Shown here: positions 49,420-60,689 of the stretch, in pieces | Position numbering within the stretch: the stretch's first letter is position 1 | Layout: every line of letters begins with the position of its first letter | Source of the DNA: Undaria pinnatifida | Taxonomy: Eukaryota; Sar; Phaeophyceae; Laminariales; Alariaceae | Reading direction: 5' to 3' | DNA length: 64,000 nt | Assembly: GCA_012845835.1 (NCBI GenBank) | Contig: JABAKD010000028.1 | Location: 503,501-567,500, forward strand | The notes under the pieces: model-generated | What the model was told of the DNA's origin: nothing | What the model saw: only the letters and a program-made list of their open reading frames with translations | Database searches by the model: none | Position numbers and translations under genes: made by a program

Positions 49420-49506
49420 CTGGCAAGAGTGGCAGACAGAATGAGGCGGAGAGCCCCCAGCATGGCAAGACAGGCATTTCTTCTTCTTCGACCCATTTCC
49501 AGCCAT
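49420..49506 (-). CDS. CxxC zinc-finger-like 5' exon, unknown gene
   Basis: 29 codons from ATG: MAGNGSKKKKCLSC, then CHSCQ at a good donor (CAG|GTAACA). The frame is open upstream to another ATG at 49545. A basic run followed by CxxC-x11-CxxC suggests a zinc knuckle. No downstream exon could be joined, so it may be a gene fragment carried by a repeat. Confidence 0.35.
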
Positions 49507-50109
49507 ACGGTTCAGAAAGCCCCCCTGGAAACCCGCGGAAGTCATGTACTCGAGTCGTAGAGATCGCGGTAGCGGTCAGGGGAAGGGGACCCCGTAGCTC
49601 TCTACACCTGGGAATGAAATTCACACGAACGAGGAAACGTCGATAAAAACGTCACGCACTTAGTAAGAACAGGATGTTGGGCAACAACAGCACAAAAAAA
49701 AAAAAATCGAGCAGCACCAATACAAGCACAAGCGCTTGATAGAGCAGTAGGTTCTTGATAAGAGAAGGATGGGTCACCGTACGTGCAGGACCGGTCTGCA
49801 CAAAACTATGTGCAGGTCGTGTGAGACGAATTTCACGTCGGCCCAGATCAATCCGACCCCTGACGTAACCCTATACCCTAACCCTATCTCTAACACCAAC
49901 CCTGAGGGGGGCTCGAAGTCGGCACGGGCAGCCGTGCGGCTCCAACGCGTGTTTTTTTGTGGCGCTTTTCCAAAAACAAACGGGCGGCCGCACGACCGGC
50001 CGCACGACCGGCCGCGACCAACCAGAACAACGACCCGCACAAAGCTTTGTGCAGACCGGCCCTGCACGTTACGGGGCGAGTCTAGCAGTCTTGCAGTACT
50101 CATCATGAA

Positions 50110-50945
50110 AAATTAAAAGACACTACGACAGCTGTGAGATCGAAGATTCGTCGAAACTCATATTTTGCAAGCTGCGTGTGATACTCCGATCCGCGTGTTA
50201 CTGGGTGCGCGTCCTCCTTTCGGATATAGGTCGGCGACTTCCTTTAGAGCTAGCTTGCATCAGGGCCAACAGGGTGATGATAATCACCACGTGCACGTAA
50301 AATATAAAACCCGCTTTTGAGGGGGGGGGGGGGGGGGGCATTGGTTTATTTTGTATTAACTCCCGTCGTATGACCGGTGAGGGGAGGGCGGGGTTTGAGG
50401 GGACGGGGGGTGAAGGGGGGGGGGACTTCTCAACAAGACTAGGTCTCACAAATGAACAGGAGTTTACTGCGCGCGTGGGCGATGGTGAGGACGACGGGGA
50501 AGGGGGAGGGGGGGAGGTGGAGCAATTCGAACTTGAAGACCACAATAATGCATTGAAGCTACTGCATGGCTCGAAAAGTGAAGAGATGATATCACCTGTT
50601 CGGTAGTGTTTATACCTTTGGCGGATTTCGATTTTTGGTGGGGCGGCGGGGGAGGGAGGAGGGGCGGGGCGGTTGGGGGGTTGCGGGGGTGGGGAGGGAA
50701 ACGGACGAGGATGAGAGCAACATATTTTATCATATCATACCTGCAACCTTAATGCAGATGCGTAATATTCAAACATCAACTACGATGTGGATGGGAGCAA
50801 ATGTACATGTTATTTGTTTTCTAACGTTCAAGTTTCGTAGTGTTTTTTATTTCCATATAACAATGATCGGAGTATCACACACAGCTCGCAAAGATGAATT
50901 TCGACGAAATCTTCGAGCTCACAGCTGGAGTGTATTTTCATTTTT
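50110..50945 (+). repeat. Dispersed repeat family C fragments, two orientations
   Basis: Plus-oriented end at 50120-50400 (CAGCTGTGAGATCGAAG, TTGCAAGCT, GATACTCCGATC, AACCCGCTTTTGAGG with a G-run) and a minus-oriented core at 50865-50945. G-rich units lie between. Confidence 0.65.
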
Positions 50946-51064
50946 TTAATATGAGTACGGGTACTAGGCATTGTACTCAAGATATGCTGCCGAGTTGGTG
51001 TTTCTGTACGTATCCATGTACCCTGATATGAACTAATTGAAGATCGTGTAGATTAATATGACAA

Positions 51065-52110
51065 AAAAAAAACACACTCCAGCTGTGAGATCGAAGATTT
51101 CCTCGAAACTCATCTTTGCAAGCTGTGTGCGATACTCCGATCGCGCGTATTACTGGGTGTGTGTCCTCAATAGAATATAGGTAGGCGGCGACTCCCCTTG
51201 GAACTACAGTGTAGCTTGTACCGGGGTCAACAGGGTGATGTTAATCAGTCTGTGCGCGGAAACAAATCAGTCTGTGCGCAGAAACTATAAAACCCGCTTT
51301 TGAGGGGGGCAAAATCTGACAGCTGTGGAAGGAAATGCATCAGTTCATCACGTGGGGGCCGGGGTTTAAACAAGAGGGAGCGGGGGGGGGGGGGGGGGGC
51401 AACTTAATTTGTGGGCGGAAACTACAAATCCTTGAAGGGGACAAATCTGACGGTTGTGGAAGGAATGCATCAGTTTATCATGTATATCCTGTAAGTCGTA
51501 AAACCGGTGAGGAGAGGAAAGGGCGGAGTGTTCGAAAGGGGTGGGGGGGAGGGGGGGATTTCTAACAGCTTTAGGTCGTATAAATGCATACTTAGTATTT
51601 GTTAGGAGCTTGCTATACGCGTGGTGCTAGGCGGTGATGCGGGTGGTGGGGAAGGAGGGGGCGTTGGGGGGGGGAGGCGGGGGGGTATGAGTTGGAGCTA
51701 CGGCATGGATGGCTAGAAAGATAATGAGGTGATATCAACTGTCTGGTAGTGTTTATTACTCTGGCAGATTTTGATGATAGGCGTGGCGGCGGGAGAGAAC
51801 AAAACAAGGGGGGGTGGGCGATGGGGGGGGGGGGGGAAGGATCATACCCCTTTAGGTCGCATGAATGTTTACCTGGGAGGAACTTTACTATGCGTGCTAG
51901 GTCTAGGCGATGGTGCGGGTGGTGGGGAAGGAGGGGGCGGGGGGGCGAAAATAAATGAATTGGAGCTACGGCATGGGTGGTTGGATAGGTAATTACGTGA
52001 TATCACTTGCCTGGTAGTGTTTATTTTTCTAGCAGATTTGGTTTTAGGTGGGGCGGCGGGGGAGGGGGGGGGGGGGGGGGGCTGTTTTTTGCGTGTGTGT
52101 CAGGGGGGGG
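51065..52110 (+). repeat. Dispersed repeat family C, long copy with G-tracts
   Basis: Starts with CACTCCAGCTGTGAGATC and continues through GTGTCCTCAATAG, TTGACCCC reversed blocks and several G-run units (51380, 51550, 51820, 51930, 52060). Confidence 0.7.
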
Positions 52111-52203
52111 GGCGGGGGGACAACGGCCCTTTAGGAATCTCCCGTATATTCCAACAACCAGGCCTGGCTATTTATATGAATGACCTTTGGTTTGTGTTTT
52201 TTT

Positions 52204-53494
52204 GGGGGTATTTCTCAGCTCCAGTGTGACTGGAGCCTGTCCTGACCACGGACTTGATTACGCGAGTTGATGTGAGAACAACACCATGAACACGAGACAA
52301 CAAATTTGGAACAATCATGTAGAACTGCTGTGGTACACAAAGTGTTATAGCTGGTGTGTTATTTTACATGGATCGCAAGATAAAACATTCCAATCCAATC
52401 GACAGGTGCAACCACGTAGTTACCATGATTTTTTACCGTGCCGATGTGGGGCTCTGAGATCGCCAATTATGAGACAAGAGACACGTTTGCAAATACAACA
52501 AGCGAGGTGATGTGGCCATGCAATGCCACCACCACCATTGAACACGAGGGGGAGAAGTGCAAATAATCGTCAGTGTTTTGAAAGGAACGCCTGATGTGCC
52601 CGCGCTCAATTACGTTACTTCGTTAGGCATAAGCTACTTCGTTTGGCAGAGGCTAGGAGGTGATCAGATTACTAATATACGATGGTGTCACCTGAGCTAT
52701 AGACAACCATTGGGGACCTTAGCCTTTTGGGTACACCTGCCCTAAAATCGAGCAACCATGTCTGGTTATGTAATCGAACATCCATGTCTGGCTATCTACA
52801 CCTCTATGTGGTAAGATGTGGGAAGATAACCATTGGGAGCGGTGGTATGTAGGTATACGGCGTATTACCATAATATGTTATATACTACAGGGATAGGGTA
52901 GTTGGAAAGCCGTACGATAGAACATTCGACACAGCACCAGCACCACTACCCCAACATTAGGCCTATTTTATCATGTAGTGACTGGTGCACCTACTACAAA
53001 AATGCCATTTAACCCCTTTACAACTGGAAACCCGTTTTGGGGACAAAATTACTTGGATTTAGTATAGGGAGGGGTTCGGGGGCTCCAAAGGGGTTAAGAC
53101 TAATAAATATTGCGTGCCAAACAGGATACGAAGGTACTATTGATATCAGCTGGCTGGGACGTACGTTACGGCGTTACACGCAATTACGCGTGACAAAACA
53201 ACCAGTGTCCGTGCCGATGGCTCCTAGAGCGGCGAGCTTCGAGGTCACACAACCACGAGACATGAGACAGTTAGTCAGAGATGCGCGTTGCAAATACGGC
53301 AAGGTGATGTGGTCATGCAGTGCCACCTGAAATGAACACGAGGGTAAAAATACGCAACAAATCAGCACACAGGCCTAATGTTATTGAAAAAGCTTGTTCA
53401 TTATTATTGTTGTTGTTCTTGTCACATTAACTCGCATAACCAAGTCCGCGGCCACAGGACAGGCTCCAGTCGCTCTGGAGATGAGGAATACCCT
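52204..53494. mobile_element. 1.3-kb element with about 75-bp terminal inverted repeats
   Basis: The left end (GGGGTATTTCTCAGCTCCAG, then GACTGGAGCCTGTCCTG, GGACTTGATTACGCGAGTTG, TGTGAGAACAAC) is the inverse of the right end (GTTGTTCTTGTCACATTAACTC...CAGGCTCCAGTCGCTC...GAGGAATACCC). The inside contains two related segments (about 52430-52560 and 53225-53345, CAAATAC..CAAGG.GATGTGG.CATGCA.TGCCACC) and a nested TTAA miniature element. No transposase frame was seen, so it is non-autonomous. Confidence 0.75.
53009..53097 (+). mobile_element. TTAA miniature element, copy 9 (nested)
   Basis: 89 bases with intact TTAACCCCTTTACAACTGG and GGGGTTAA ends; inserted in the 52204-53494 element. Confidence 0.85.
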
Positions 53495-53759
53495 AGGGGC
53501 AAACATAAACAACCCGAGGTGGTTCACGCATATATCACAGCTGACGCAATTCATGCCTCCACCAGAAGCATATAAAAGTGAAATCGGGAGTCAGTCTACG
53601 ATGTGCCAGGTCTATACCTGGTGCACACGTCTCATTACTCGCGCCTGGAAAAACCGACTATACTGCTTGCCACCCAAGAAAGACTACCACGTAAATATTA
53701 CACGTAGTATTTATCACTACGCATGCGCACGACAGACGCAAGTCAATTGGAAAGAAGAA

Positions 53760-54080
53760 ACAAAGAACAAACAAGAAGAGAAAGGAAAGGAAAGAAAAGA
53801 GAAGAAAGCGACAAAAATTTATGCACCTTCAACTACGTTACTTCGTTCGGCATAAATCCGAAGGCAACCATGAAGACGGTACGCACGTAGAAAAAATACA
53901 TTGGAAGGCTACCATGAAGAAGAGAAAGGAAAGGAAAGAAAAGAGAAGAAAGCGACAAAAAATTATGCACCTTCAACTACGTTACTTCGTTCGGCATAAA
54001 TCGGAAGGCAACCATGAAGACGGTACGCACGTAGAAAAAATACATTGGAAGGCTACCATGAAGACGGTGCGTACGTAGTA
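53760..54080 (+). repeat. Tandem duplication of about 150 bp
   Basis: The GAAAGGAAAGGAAAGAAAAG tract followed by ATGCACCTTCAACTACGTTA and ATGAAGACGGTACGCACGTAG occurs twice in full, almost unchanged, then begins a third time. Confidence 0.85.
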
Positions 54081-54359
54081 TCCTACCAGTAAGCACTATT
54101 AGTATTATAGGTTGGTGTGGTAAACGTTACTGCTGTTGCGTGTTTTCACTATTTGTGGACTAGATTTGGTTTTCGTCCGACAGCAGGACGGCGGTGCCTT
54201 ATCCTGTTTTTACTTACAGCTTCCCGCGCCCATGTTTCGGGTAGGCTAAATCTTAATGGGATTTACCAGGTAGGAATTGGGTTGGGAAGTTTTTGACACC
54301 AAACAATCTTGAATTCAGAGTTGCTACTGGAGCCATATATATCAACTGATATATATATA

Positions 54360-55105
54360 TATATACAACCGCTCCGCTCCGCGGGCGGCTGACGCCGCCC
54401 GCTGCGCTCGCGCAAGGAAGATTTCGACTAAATGTGAAGGGGGCAGAGAGAAGAGGCCCATTATTTAGTGCAACTAGCGATTGGATAATGCCAAGAGATA
54501 CTTGTGCGGAGCTGATTGCCCTGTCTGTGCTGTGCTATTTGTTGGCGATGTCACGTTCTGATCGGCAGAAGCTCGGGTGTAATTTGCGAAGAAAAAATTG
54601 CAAAGAGAACCGAGATGGAGAACAAAATCAACGACGAAAGCAAAAAGACGAGTACACGCACGTACGACCGGTACCTGGTACCTGGTACTTCGCCTAATAT
54701 CTGGTGGTACTCTGTGTGGTTCTAAAAAAGGCGCAGGACTCCGCTCCGCGGGCGGCTGACGTCGCCCGCTTCGCTCGCGCACGGAAGAATGCAACTGAAA
54801 CATATGTCAAGGGGGCAGGAAGAAGAGGCCCGCGATTATTTGGTGCGAATATCGAATTGATAATAATGCCAAGAGTTGCTTGTGCAGAGTTAATCGCCCT
54901 GCGCTGTGCTGTGTGCTTGTTCATGTCACGTTCTGAACGGCAGTACGTATGCTATTTGCGGGGGAGGGGGGGGGGGGCATGGGGACCGAGGGAGGAAAAT
55001 CAACTGAAGAAAGCAAAAAGACGAGTAAACAACGCGTACATAAACCTGGTACCTGTATCATACCTGGTACTACTACTGCTATATGTTCAAAAGAACGTAC
55101 AGCGC
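54360..55105 (+). repeat. Tandem duplication of about 380 bp
   Basis: Two units (about 54360-54735 and 54737-55105) share CTCCGCGGGCGGCTGACG.CGCCCGC, GGGGGCAG..AGAAGAGGCCC, TAATGCCAAGAG, GTCACGTTCTGA.CGGCAG and the AACCTGGTACCTG end. Open frames are repeat-derived. Confidence 0.75.
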
Positions 55106-55339
55106 CGCACAACACAGCACCGCAAAACGAAGGGCGGGGCACGGCACCGCACTGCGCTGCGCTGTGCTGCTGAGCTATATATAGTCGGGCTGACCTTAGC
55201 TGGGGGTGCATTGTATACGATCCAACAACGTAATATGTACAACCGAACCTGGTGCATGTAGCATTAATAGTACCGGTACGTGGTATGATACTTCGAATGT
55301 TACTGGCATGTATGTACGAACTAGTAAAAGTACAGCAAA

Positions 55340-55500
55340 ACACGCAGCATGGCGAAGCACGGCAAAGCACGGCAAAGCACACGGCGCTGCGCTCTGCTGC
55401 GCTAGCGCTGTGGTGCGCGACAGAGCTCAGCTGCAGGGCACGGCAGGGCATCGCAGGGCACGGCACTGCACGGCGCTGCGCTGCTGAGCTATAGCGCTGC
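55340..55500. repeat. CACGGCAAAG / GGGCACGGC short repeats
   Basis: Degenerate 9-11-bp GC-rich repeats just left of a family C copy. Confidence 0.6.
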
Positions 55501-55564
55501 GGTGGGGTGCTGGGCGATATCTCAGCTGATGAAACTTCGCGCCAAGTACAAAACATATTATAAA

Positions 55565-56285
55565 AAATGAAAATACACTCCAGCTGTGAGATCGAAGATT
55601 TTGTCGAAACTCATCTTTGCAAGCTGTGTGTGATACTCCGATCGCGCGTATTACGGGTTGTGTGTCCTCATTAAGGATATAGCTCGGCGACTCCCCTTGC
55701 AACTACAGTGTAGCTATCAGGGTCAACAGGGTGATGTTAGTCTGTGCGCGGAAACTATGAAACCCGTTTTATGAGGGGGACAAAATCTGACAGCTGTGGA
55801 AGGAAATGCATCCGTTTATCAAGTGAATCCTGTAAGTCGTATAACCGGTGAGGGGAGGGCGGAGTTTTGAAGGGCGTGGGGGCCTGGGTTTGATCAAAAG
55901 GGAGCGGGGGTGGGGGGGGGGGGGGGGGACGGGCGGGGCAGCTCAATTTGTGCGTGGAAACTATAAATCCTTTAAGGGGATGAATCTGACGGTTTTGGAA
56001 AGCATGCATCAGTTTATCATGGGGGGGCGGGGGCGGGACGGGCGGGGCAGCTCAATCTGTGTAGAAACTATAAATTTTTTCAAGGGGATAAATCTGACGG
56101 TTTTGGAAAGAATGCACCAGTTTATCATGTATACGATCCTGTAAGCCGTACGTACAACCAGTGAGTAGAGGGCGGAGTGTTCGAGGGGGTGGGGGTGGGG
56201 TGGGGGGTGGGGAGGTGGGGGGTGGGGGAGGGGGGGAAGGTGGGGGGGGGGGGGGGGGGGGGAGGGCTTTAGGTGGCATAGATGA
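55565..56285 (+). repeat. Dispersed repeat family C, reference copy
   Basis: Most complete plus copy: CACTCCAGCTGTGAGATC, TTTGCAAGCTGTGTGTGATA, GATCGCGCGTATTACGGGTT, then GTGTAGCTATCAGGGTCAAC, then repeated 'GGGGA.AAATCTGACGGTTTTGG' units of about 110-130 bases with G-runs. Non-coding. Confidence 0.75.
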
Positions 56286-56755
56286 GATATTGTGTAAATT
56301 AAAGAAAAGCTAAAGAATGACCGTTCCGAAAGTAATGCAAAGGCGGCAAATTAGCGGCAATTGGTAGGAAGTTCAACTTTTACTATTAATAAACAAAAAG
56401 GAAGAAATAATCGCGAAAAGGTTCAAAATCGTGTTGGCAGAAAAACCAAATTTGCAGGAAGGAGCTGAAAGGTCAAGAAACAACTGGCAAAACGAGCAGA
56501 AACAAAAACAATAAAGGCCGAGCAAGAAACCAAAGAAAATCTGGACCGTTCCGCAAGTAGTCCGACCCCGGAAATGCCAGGGATGCACCAACCGAGCACT
56601 TTCAGCAGAAATAAGTTAGTAAGTATATTTATATATTTATATTTATTGTTGTTGCTACAATAGCAAGAGCAGTAACATGAGCACAATGGGTATTAATAGT
56701 TCAATTAGCTCATTAGACTGCTCAGAGTTGCTGCTGGAGCCATCCATATTATAAA
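56285..56755. other. Gene-free stretch
   Basis: A-rich sequence with no recognised repeat or exon apart from short AT runs. Confidence 0.4.
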
Positions 56756-56865
56756 GAATGAAAATACACTCCAGCTGTCAGATCGAAGATTTCGTCGAAA
56801 CTCATCTTTGCAAGCTGTGTGTGATACTCCGATCGCGCGTATTACGAGTTCATCCATATATAACG

Positions 56866-57280
56866 TTTTGCTAAAAAGCAAGAGCAGAAAAAAGCTCCTG
56901 AATTCCTTACAATTCAGTTGGCTCATTACAATGCAAGGTACAGGCCTTCCTCTTGCTGCAAGCAGTTCAGTTGCTCAATTCAGTCAGTTTTCATACCGTA
57001 GGACGGTTCAGCAATAGGTTGCGCCAAAGAGATATCATGTTTGATTTTCGGATATCATGTTTGATTTTCGGATTTTCGTTTTTCATCATGTTTGATTTTC
57101 GGATTTTCGTTTTTCTCTTTGGCGCAAACTATTGCTGAACCGTCCTACGGTATGAATACTGACCGAATTGAGCAACTGAACTGCTTGGCAAGAGGAAGGC
57201 CTGTACCTTGCATTGTAATGAGCCAACTGAATTGTAAAGAATTATTGCTCCTTTTTTCTGCTCTTGCTTTTTAGCAAAAC
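56866..57280. mobile_element. Foldback element: 165-bp inverted arms with an 83-bp loop
   Basis: The left arm (56866-57031, GCTAAAAAGCAAGAGCAG ... TTGCGCCAAAGAG) is the near-perfect inverse of the right arm (57115-57280). The loop is made of three TCATGTTTGATTTTCGGA units, and one inverted unit also follows the right arm (57280-57315). Confidence 0.9.
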
Positions 57281-57319
57281 GAAAAACGAAAATCCGAAAA
57301 TCAAACATGATATCCCAGG

Positions 57320-58280
57320 AACGAACTATCACACACCAGTACCTGGTACACAAAAAAAAAACAAAAAAATGAAATGTACTCCCCGGGAGGGGGGGCCGTC
57401 TCGAGCACTGCACACTACCACGCTGGCATATATGGCGCACGGCGAGCCGCCTCGCATTCCCAGTGCCAGAGAGGGGATATTTTCGTAATTTCCGGCAATT
57501 ACCCGTGTTTTCGGGGGAAACGAACATCGGAATCAGCTCGCTTTGAATTTCGGCTAAAATGGGGAGATGTTCAACAATCAACAAATCATAATGTCAAAAA
57601 AACAAAATGGACATCATCATGTACGGTAATATAAGGACTATTTAAATATAAATACGGATAAAATCGATCATTATATTTACGAACATGGTGCTCGTAGATG
57701 TCTAGAAGCGCGGCATTAGCGTTTGAACATCATGACGAGGGGGGAGGGTCGGGCCGTGCGTCTGCGCAGACCCTCGACCTTGACAGCGGGACGCCCTGCA
57801 GTCCACCATTCCCACTCGGGAGCAAGGGTCCCGTCGACGGTCCACATCCATGATGCTAGGGGGGCTCCACGTAACATATAGGGCAAGCCGCGAAACCACA
57901 AAAGAAAACCAGGAGGTGGGAGATACGATTGTACCTCTCCTACGAAGAAATACCTAGCAAGCATGCAAGGGATAGTCTCAAACAGTATGGAACTTCGCCT
58001 TCAGCTAAACGCGTTCTGCAGAGCCGTTGTATGGATAGCGCGGGTATGTCACTTTGCTTTTTGCTCTCGGCGGCTCGTCTCACCTTGCGGAAAGTGTAAG
58101 ATTCGACAACTATGCATGTGAGCATGTGGTCTTGGCTGATCGGGTGATCGAGACCTAAAAAAGGTCTGTGGAAATCAAGGAGGCCGAAGCAAACCGGGGA
58201 TACATTACATACTCTAGAAAGGATAAACTGAAAACCCTGGAGGCCAAAGAGGAGAGGGGATAAATGGTGTTCTAGAGACC
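57320..58280. other. Stretch with unassigned open frames
   Basis: An 82-codon minus-strand frame (57964-57716) reads FLLWFRGLPYMLRGAPL and WMWTVDGTLAPEWEWW; I recognise no family. Nothing else stands out. It is either a small unknown exon or chance. Confidence 0.25.
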
Positions 58281-58285
58281 CCAAA

Positions 58286-58381
58286 ATGCGGGATGAAGCC
58301 AGCGCAACCCCCCCTCTCATTCCGACCGCACAGCTCCAGCCACACGAGATAACACAACAGCAACCTCTCACCTCGAAGCAA
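58286..58381 (+). CDS. Fe/Mn superoxide dismutase, candidate exon 1
   Basis: 32 codons from ATG (MRDEASATPPLIPTAQLQ) to a strong donor (CAA|GTGAGTAC), in phase 0 with the next exon. It would give a short N-terminal extension with no obvious targeting signal. The start is the first ATG after an in-frame stop at about 58226. Confidence 0.5.
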
Positions 58382-58528
58382 GTGAGTACGGAGCTCTTCC
58401 GTTAATGCTGTGTAATGTTTTTGCACAGGATCTACGGGACGCTACCGGGATGTCCGTTCAGCTCTCTGTTTTGCGGAAATCACTACGACCTATGCACCAA
58501 TATGTTCCTCTCTGCTTCGATTTAGCAG

Positions 58529-58627
58529 GAAGAACAGCAAGAAGCCACCACCTCCTCCATCATGTCCATCGTGCTTCCTGAACTCCCTTGGGCCAAGGAC
58601 TCGCTCGCCCCTCACATCAGCTCTGAG
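58529..58627 (+). CDS. Fe/Mn superoxide dismutase, N-terminal exon
   Basis: 33 codons between acceptor ATTTAGCAG and donor GAG|GTGAGC. It contains IVLPELPWAKDSLAPHISSE, which matches the conserved N-terminus of iron-type superoxide dismutases (LPxLPYAKDALxPHISAE), the segment before the first metal-binding His. The enzyme converts superoxide to hydrogen peroxide and oxygen. The next exon, expected to encode a HHGKHH-like motif, was not found up to 64000; it may lie beyond a long intron or beyond the window, or this may be a gene fragment. Confidence 0.7.
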
Positions 58628-58879
58628 GTGAGCGTGTGTGTATGGTGCCACTTTAGTGACAGTGCGCCCACCGAAACGACAGGCAAGGGCAGGAGATCGA
58701 TCTGTGCGCGAATCCTGCGAATGCCCCAAATCATTTTTTTATAAAAACTACCTGGTAACACTAAAAGACGTCGGCTGTTTAAAAAACAAGATAAATGGTG
58801 TATCAAGAACAGCCACGTATTACCAATAACAATCAAGAACCAAGAGCGTGTGGCATGTGAGACCTTGTTGTTGGTGGTG

Positions 58880-59165
58880 GTGTTTTTTTGCGTCTTCTTC
58901 ACGCACCTACATCCAGCACAAGAGCCCCCGTGCGGATGCCTCCTGTTAATAGAGAGACGAGCTCTGTGACCACAAACTGCCAGAAAGAGATACGCGTTAT
59001 TGCAAATACTGAGCGAGGCGAAGTGATTTGGCCATGCAACAATTCGAGAGACGAGCTCTGTGATCACTAACTACCAGAAAGAGATACGCGTTATTGCAAA
59101 TACTGAGCGAGGCGAAGCGATTTGGCCATATGCAATGATTCGATGCGAGTCGACGAGGGGAGAAA
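58880..59165 (+). repeat. Two tandem copies of a segment shared with the inverted-repeat element
   Basis: 'GAGACGAGCTCTGTGA.CAC.AACT.CCAGAAAGAGATACGCG' plus 'TTATTGCAAATACTGAGCGAGGCGAAG' and 'GATTTGGCCAT' occurs at about 58955-59045 and 59045-59140. Related sequence lies inverted at 62215-62330 and within 52204-53494. Confidence 0.7.
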
Positions 59166-59264
59166 TACCAACAACGCAGCTTGCAAAGATGACTGTTGAC
59201 CTGAAATTCGTCAAACTCACGGCTGACGTCCTTGAAAATCAGTTATAAAATAGCAGGGATGTGT

Positions 59265-59292
59265 AAGAACCGCTCCGCGCGGAGCGGTTTTT
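59265..59292. other. Perfect 22-bp palindrome followed by a T-run
   Basis: AACCGCTCCGCGCGGAGCGGTT then TTTT. It looks like a hairpin terminator, but no gene points at it. The same CCGCTCCG words recur in the repeat array that follows. Confidence 0.6.
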
Positions 59293-59393
59293 TCATCTCA
59301 TGTACCACGCAGCTTGCAAAGTTGAGTTTCAACCATGTCAACCGGCCGTACTCACAGCAGCTGACGTTTTTCAATTTTTCATAAAATCGCTGG

Positions 59394-60600
59394 GAGCGGA
59401 TATCCGCCGCTAAAAAAATTCACAGATTACTATGGAGCGGATGGATATCCGCCGCTAAAAAAAATCACAGATTACTATGGAGCGGATGGATATCCGCGGC
59501 TACAGATTTCACGGATTGCTACGTACGGAGCGGATATCCACCCTTGAAAATGTCACGGAGTGGAGCGGACCGGATACCCGCTTGCGGGGAAGGTCGGAAA
59601 GTCACAGATTGTCACGGAGCGGATATCCGCGGCTATAAACGTCACGGATTATTGAGGAGCGGATATCCGTTACACGGTTTATTTCACGGGGCAGTTCATG
59701 TCAATCCGTCGAGTAAACCGCACAAAACCGCGGCGTTTCCCCACGGTGCACCGTAGCCATTAACCGTGAAAATGATACGGTTAACCGTGAAAACGATACA
59801 GATATCCGCGAGTGCATACCATTATGAAGTACGAAAGGACACGTTGTACTGGCGGATAAAATTGACTTTGTTGTTCGCACCTTGTGGCGCCCAACGCCCA
59901 GCACCGAAGGAGAATAAAGGTGAACATGTAAACGTTGCGCCCCTCGAGAAAACAAACGCAAACAAGAATATTGAATAATCACCACTTGAACATTTGCTGA
60001 TCATACAGCAGTACAGAGTGACGGGCGTCGGGGCAGCAGACGCGCAACAGCAGCAGCGTCTGATCCAGGACCCCGGCTCTCCACCACGAAAAAAGTCAAA
60101 AGCAGTGAAAACGTGAAACCAACTAAATCAACAGTGAACGAACAAGAAAACGACCACCTGTTCATGTTACGTTATTTACGCGGGGCGGGGGATGGATGCC
60201 GTCGCTATGGGCGCCATGCAAGGAATGCACTGTTATCGTATGAAGTCGTTCTACGGTAGGTTATCGAGCATTTTGAACAATTTCGACCGTGGGGAAACCG
60301 TGACTTTCAGCGGTTTGATCCGTGAGATATGCTACGGAGAGGGTCGAACCGCTCGGTACAAAAACCGCTTTTCATGGTTTCAACCGCGCAGTTATAATAA
60401 TACACACGGGGCGGAGCGTTTTTTTTTTCATTGTCACGGAGCGGAGCGGATATCCGCACGTAGAGGAATTCACGGGTTATTGCGGAGTGGATATCCGCCC
60501 TTGAAAATGTCACGGAGCGGAGCGGATTTTTCTAGTGTGTTACGGGGCGGAGCGAATACCCGCCGCTACAAATGTCACGGAGCGGTGCGGTTTGATCGAA
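59394..60600. repeat. Array of GGAGCGGATATCCGC palindromic repeats
   Basis: About a dozen units in two blocks (59394-59680 and 60420-60600), each with GCGGATATCCGC or a close variant plus a TCACGGA/TCACAGATTACTA segment, at about 47-base spacing in the first block. The 156-codon frame at 60192-60662 is largely made of this repeat. Confidence 0.8.
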
Positions 60601-60689
60601 CCGCTCCGTATAAAACTGCACCGCGGATATATTCTCACTCTGTACAAATCCCTGAGGAATAGCTGGAATCTTGTCGCATTAAAAATGAA

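Noticed and set aside
49868..49900. CCCTAACCCTA-like telomeric stub
   Set aside because: Only two to three degenerate units; too short to support a telomere or chromosome-end fusion.
59265..59292. Rho-independent-type terminator
   Set aside because: Palindrome plus T-run, but in a eukaryotic context and without an upstream gene; it shares words with the adjacent repeat array.
60192..60662. 156-codon plus-strand frame as a gene
   Set aside because: Its second half is encoded by the GGATATCCGC repeat array and no domain is present.
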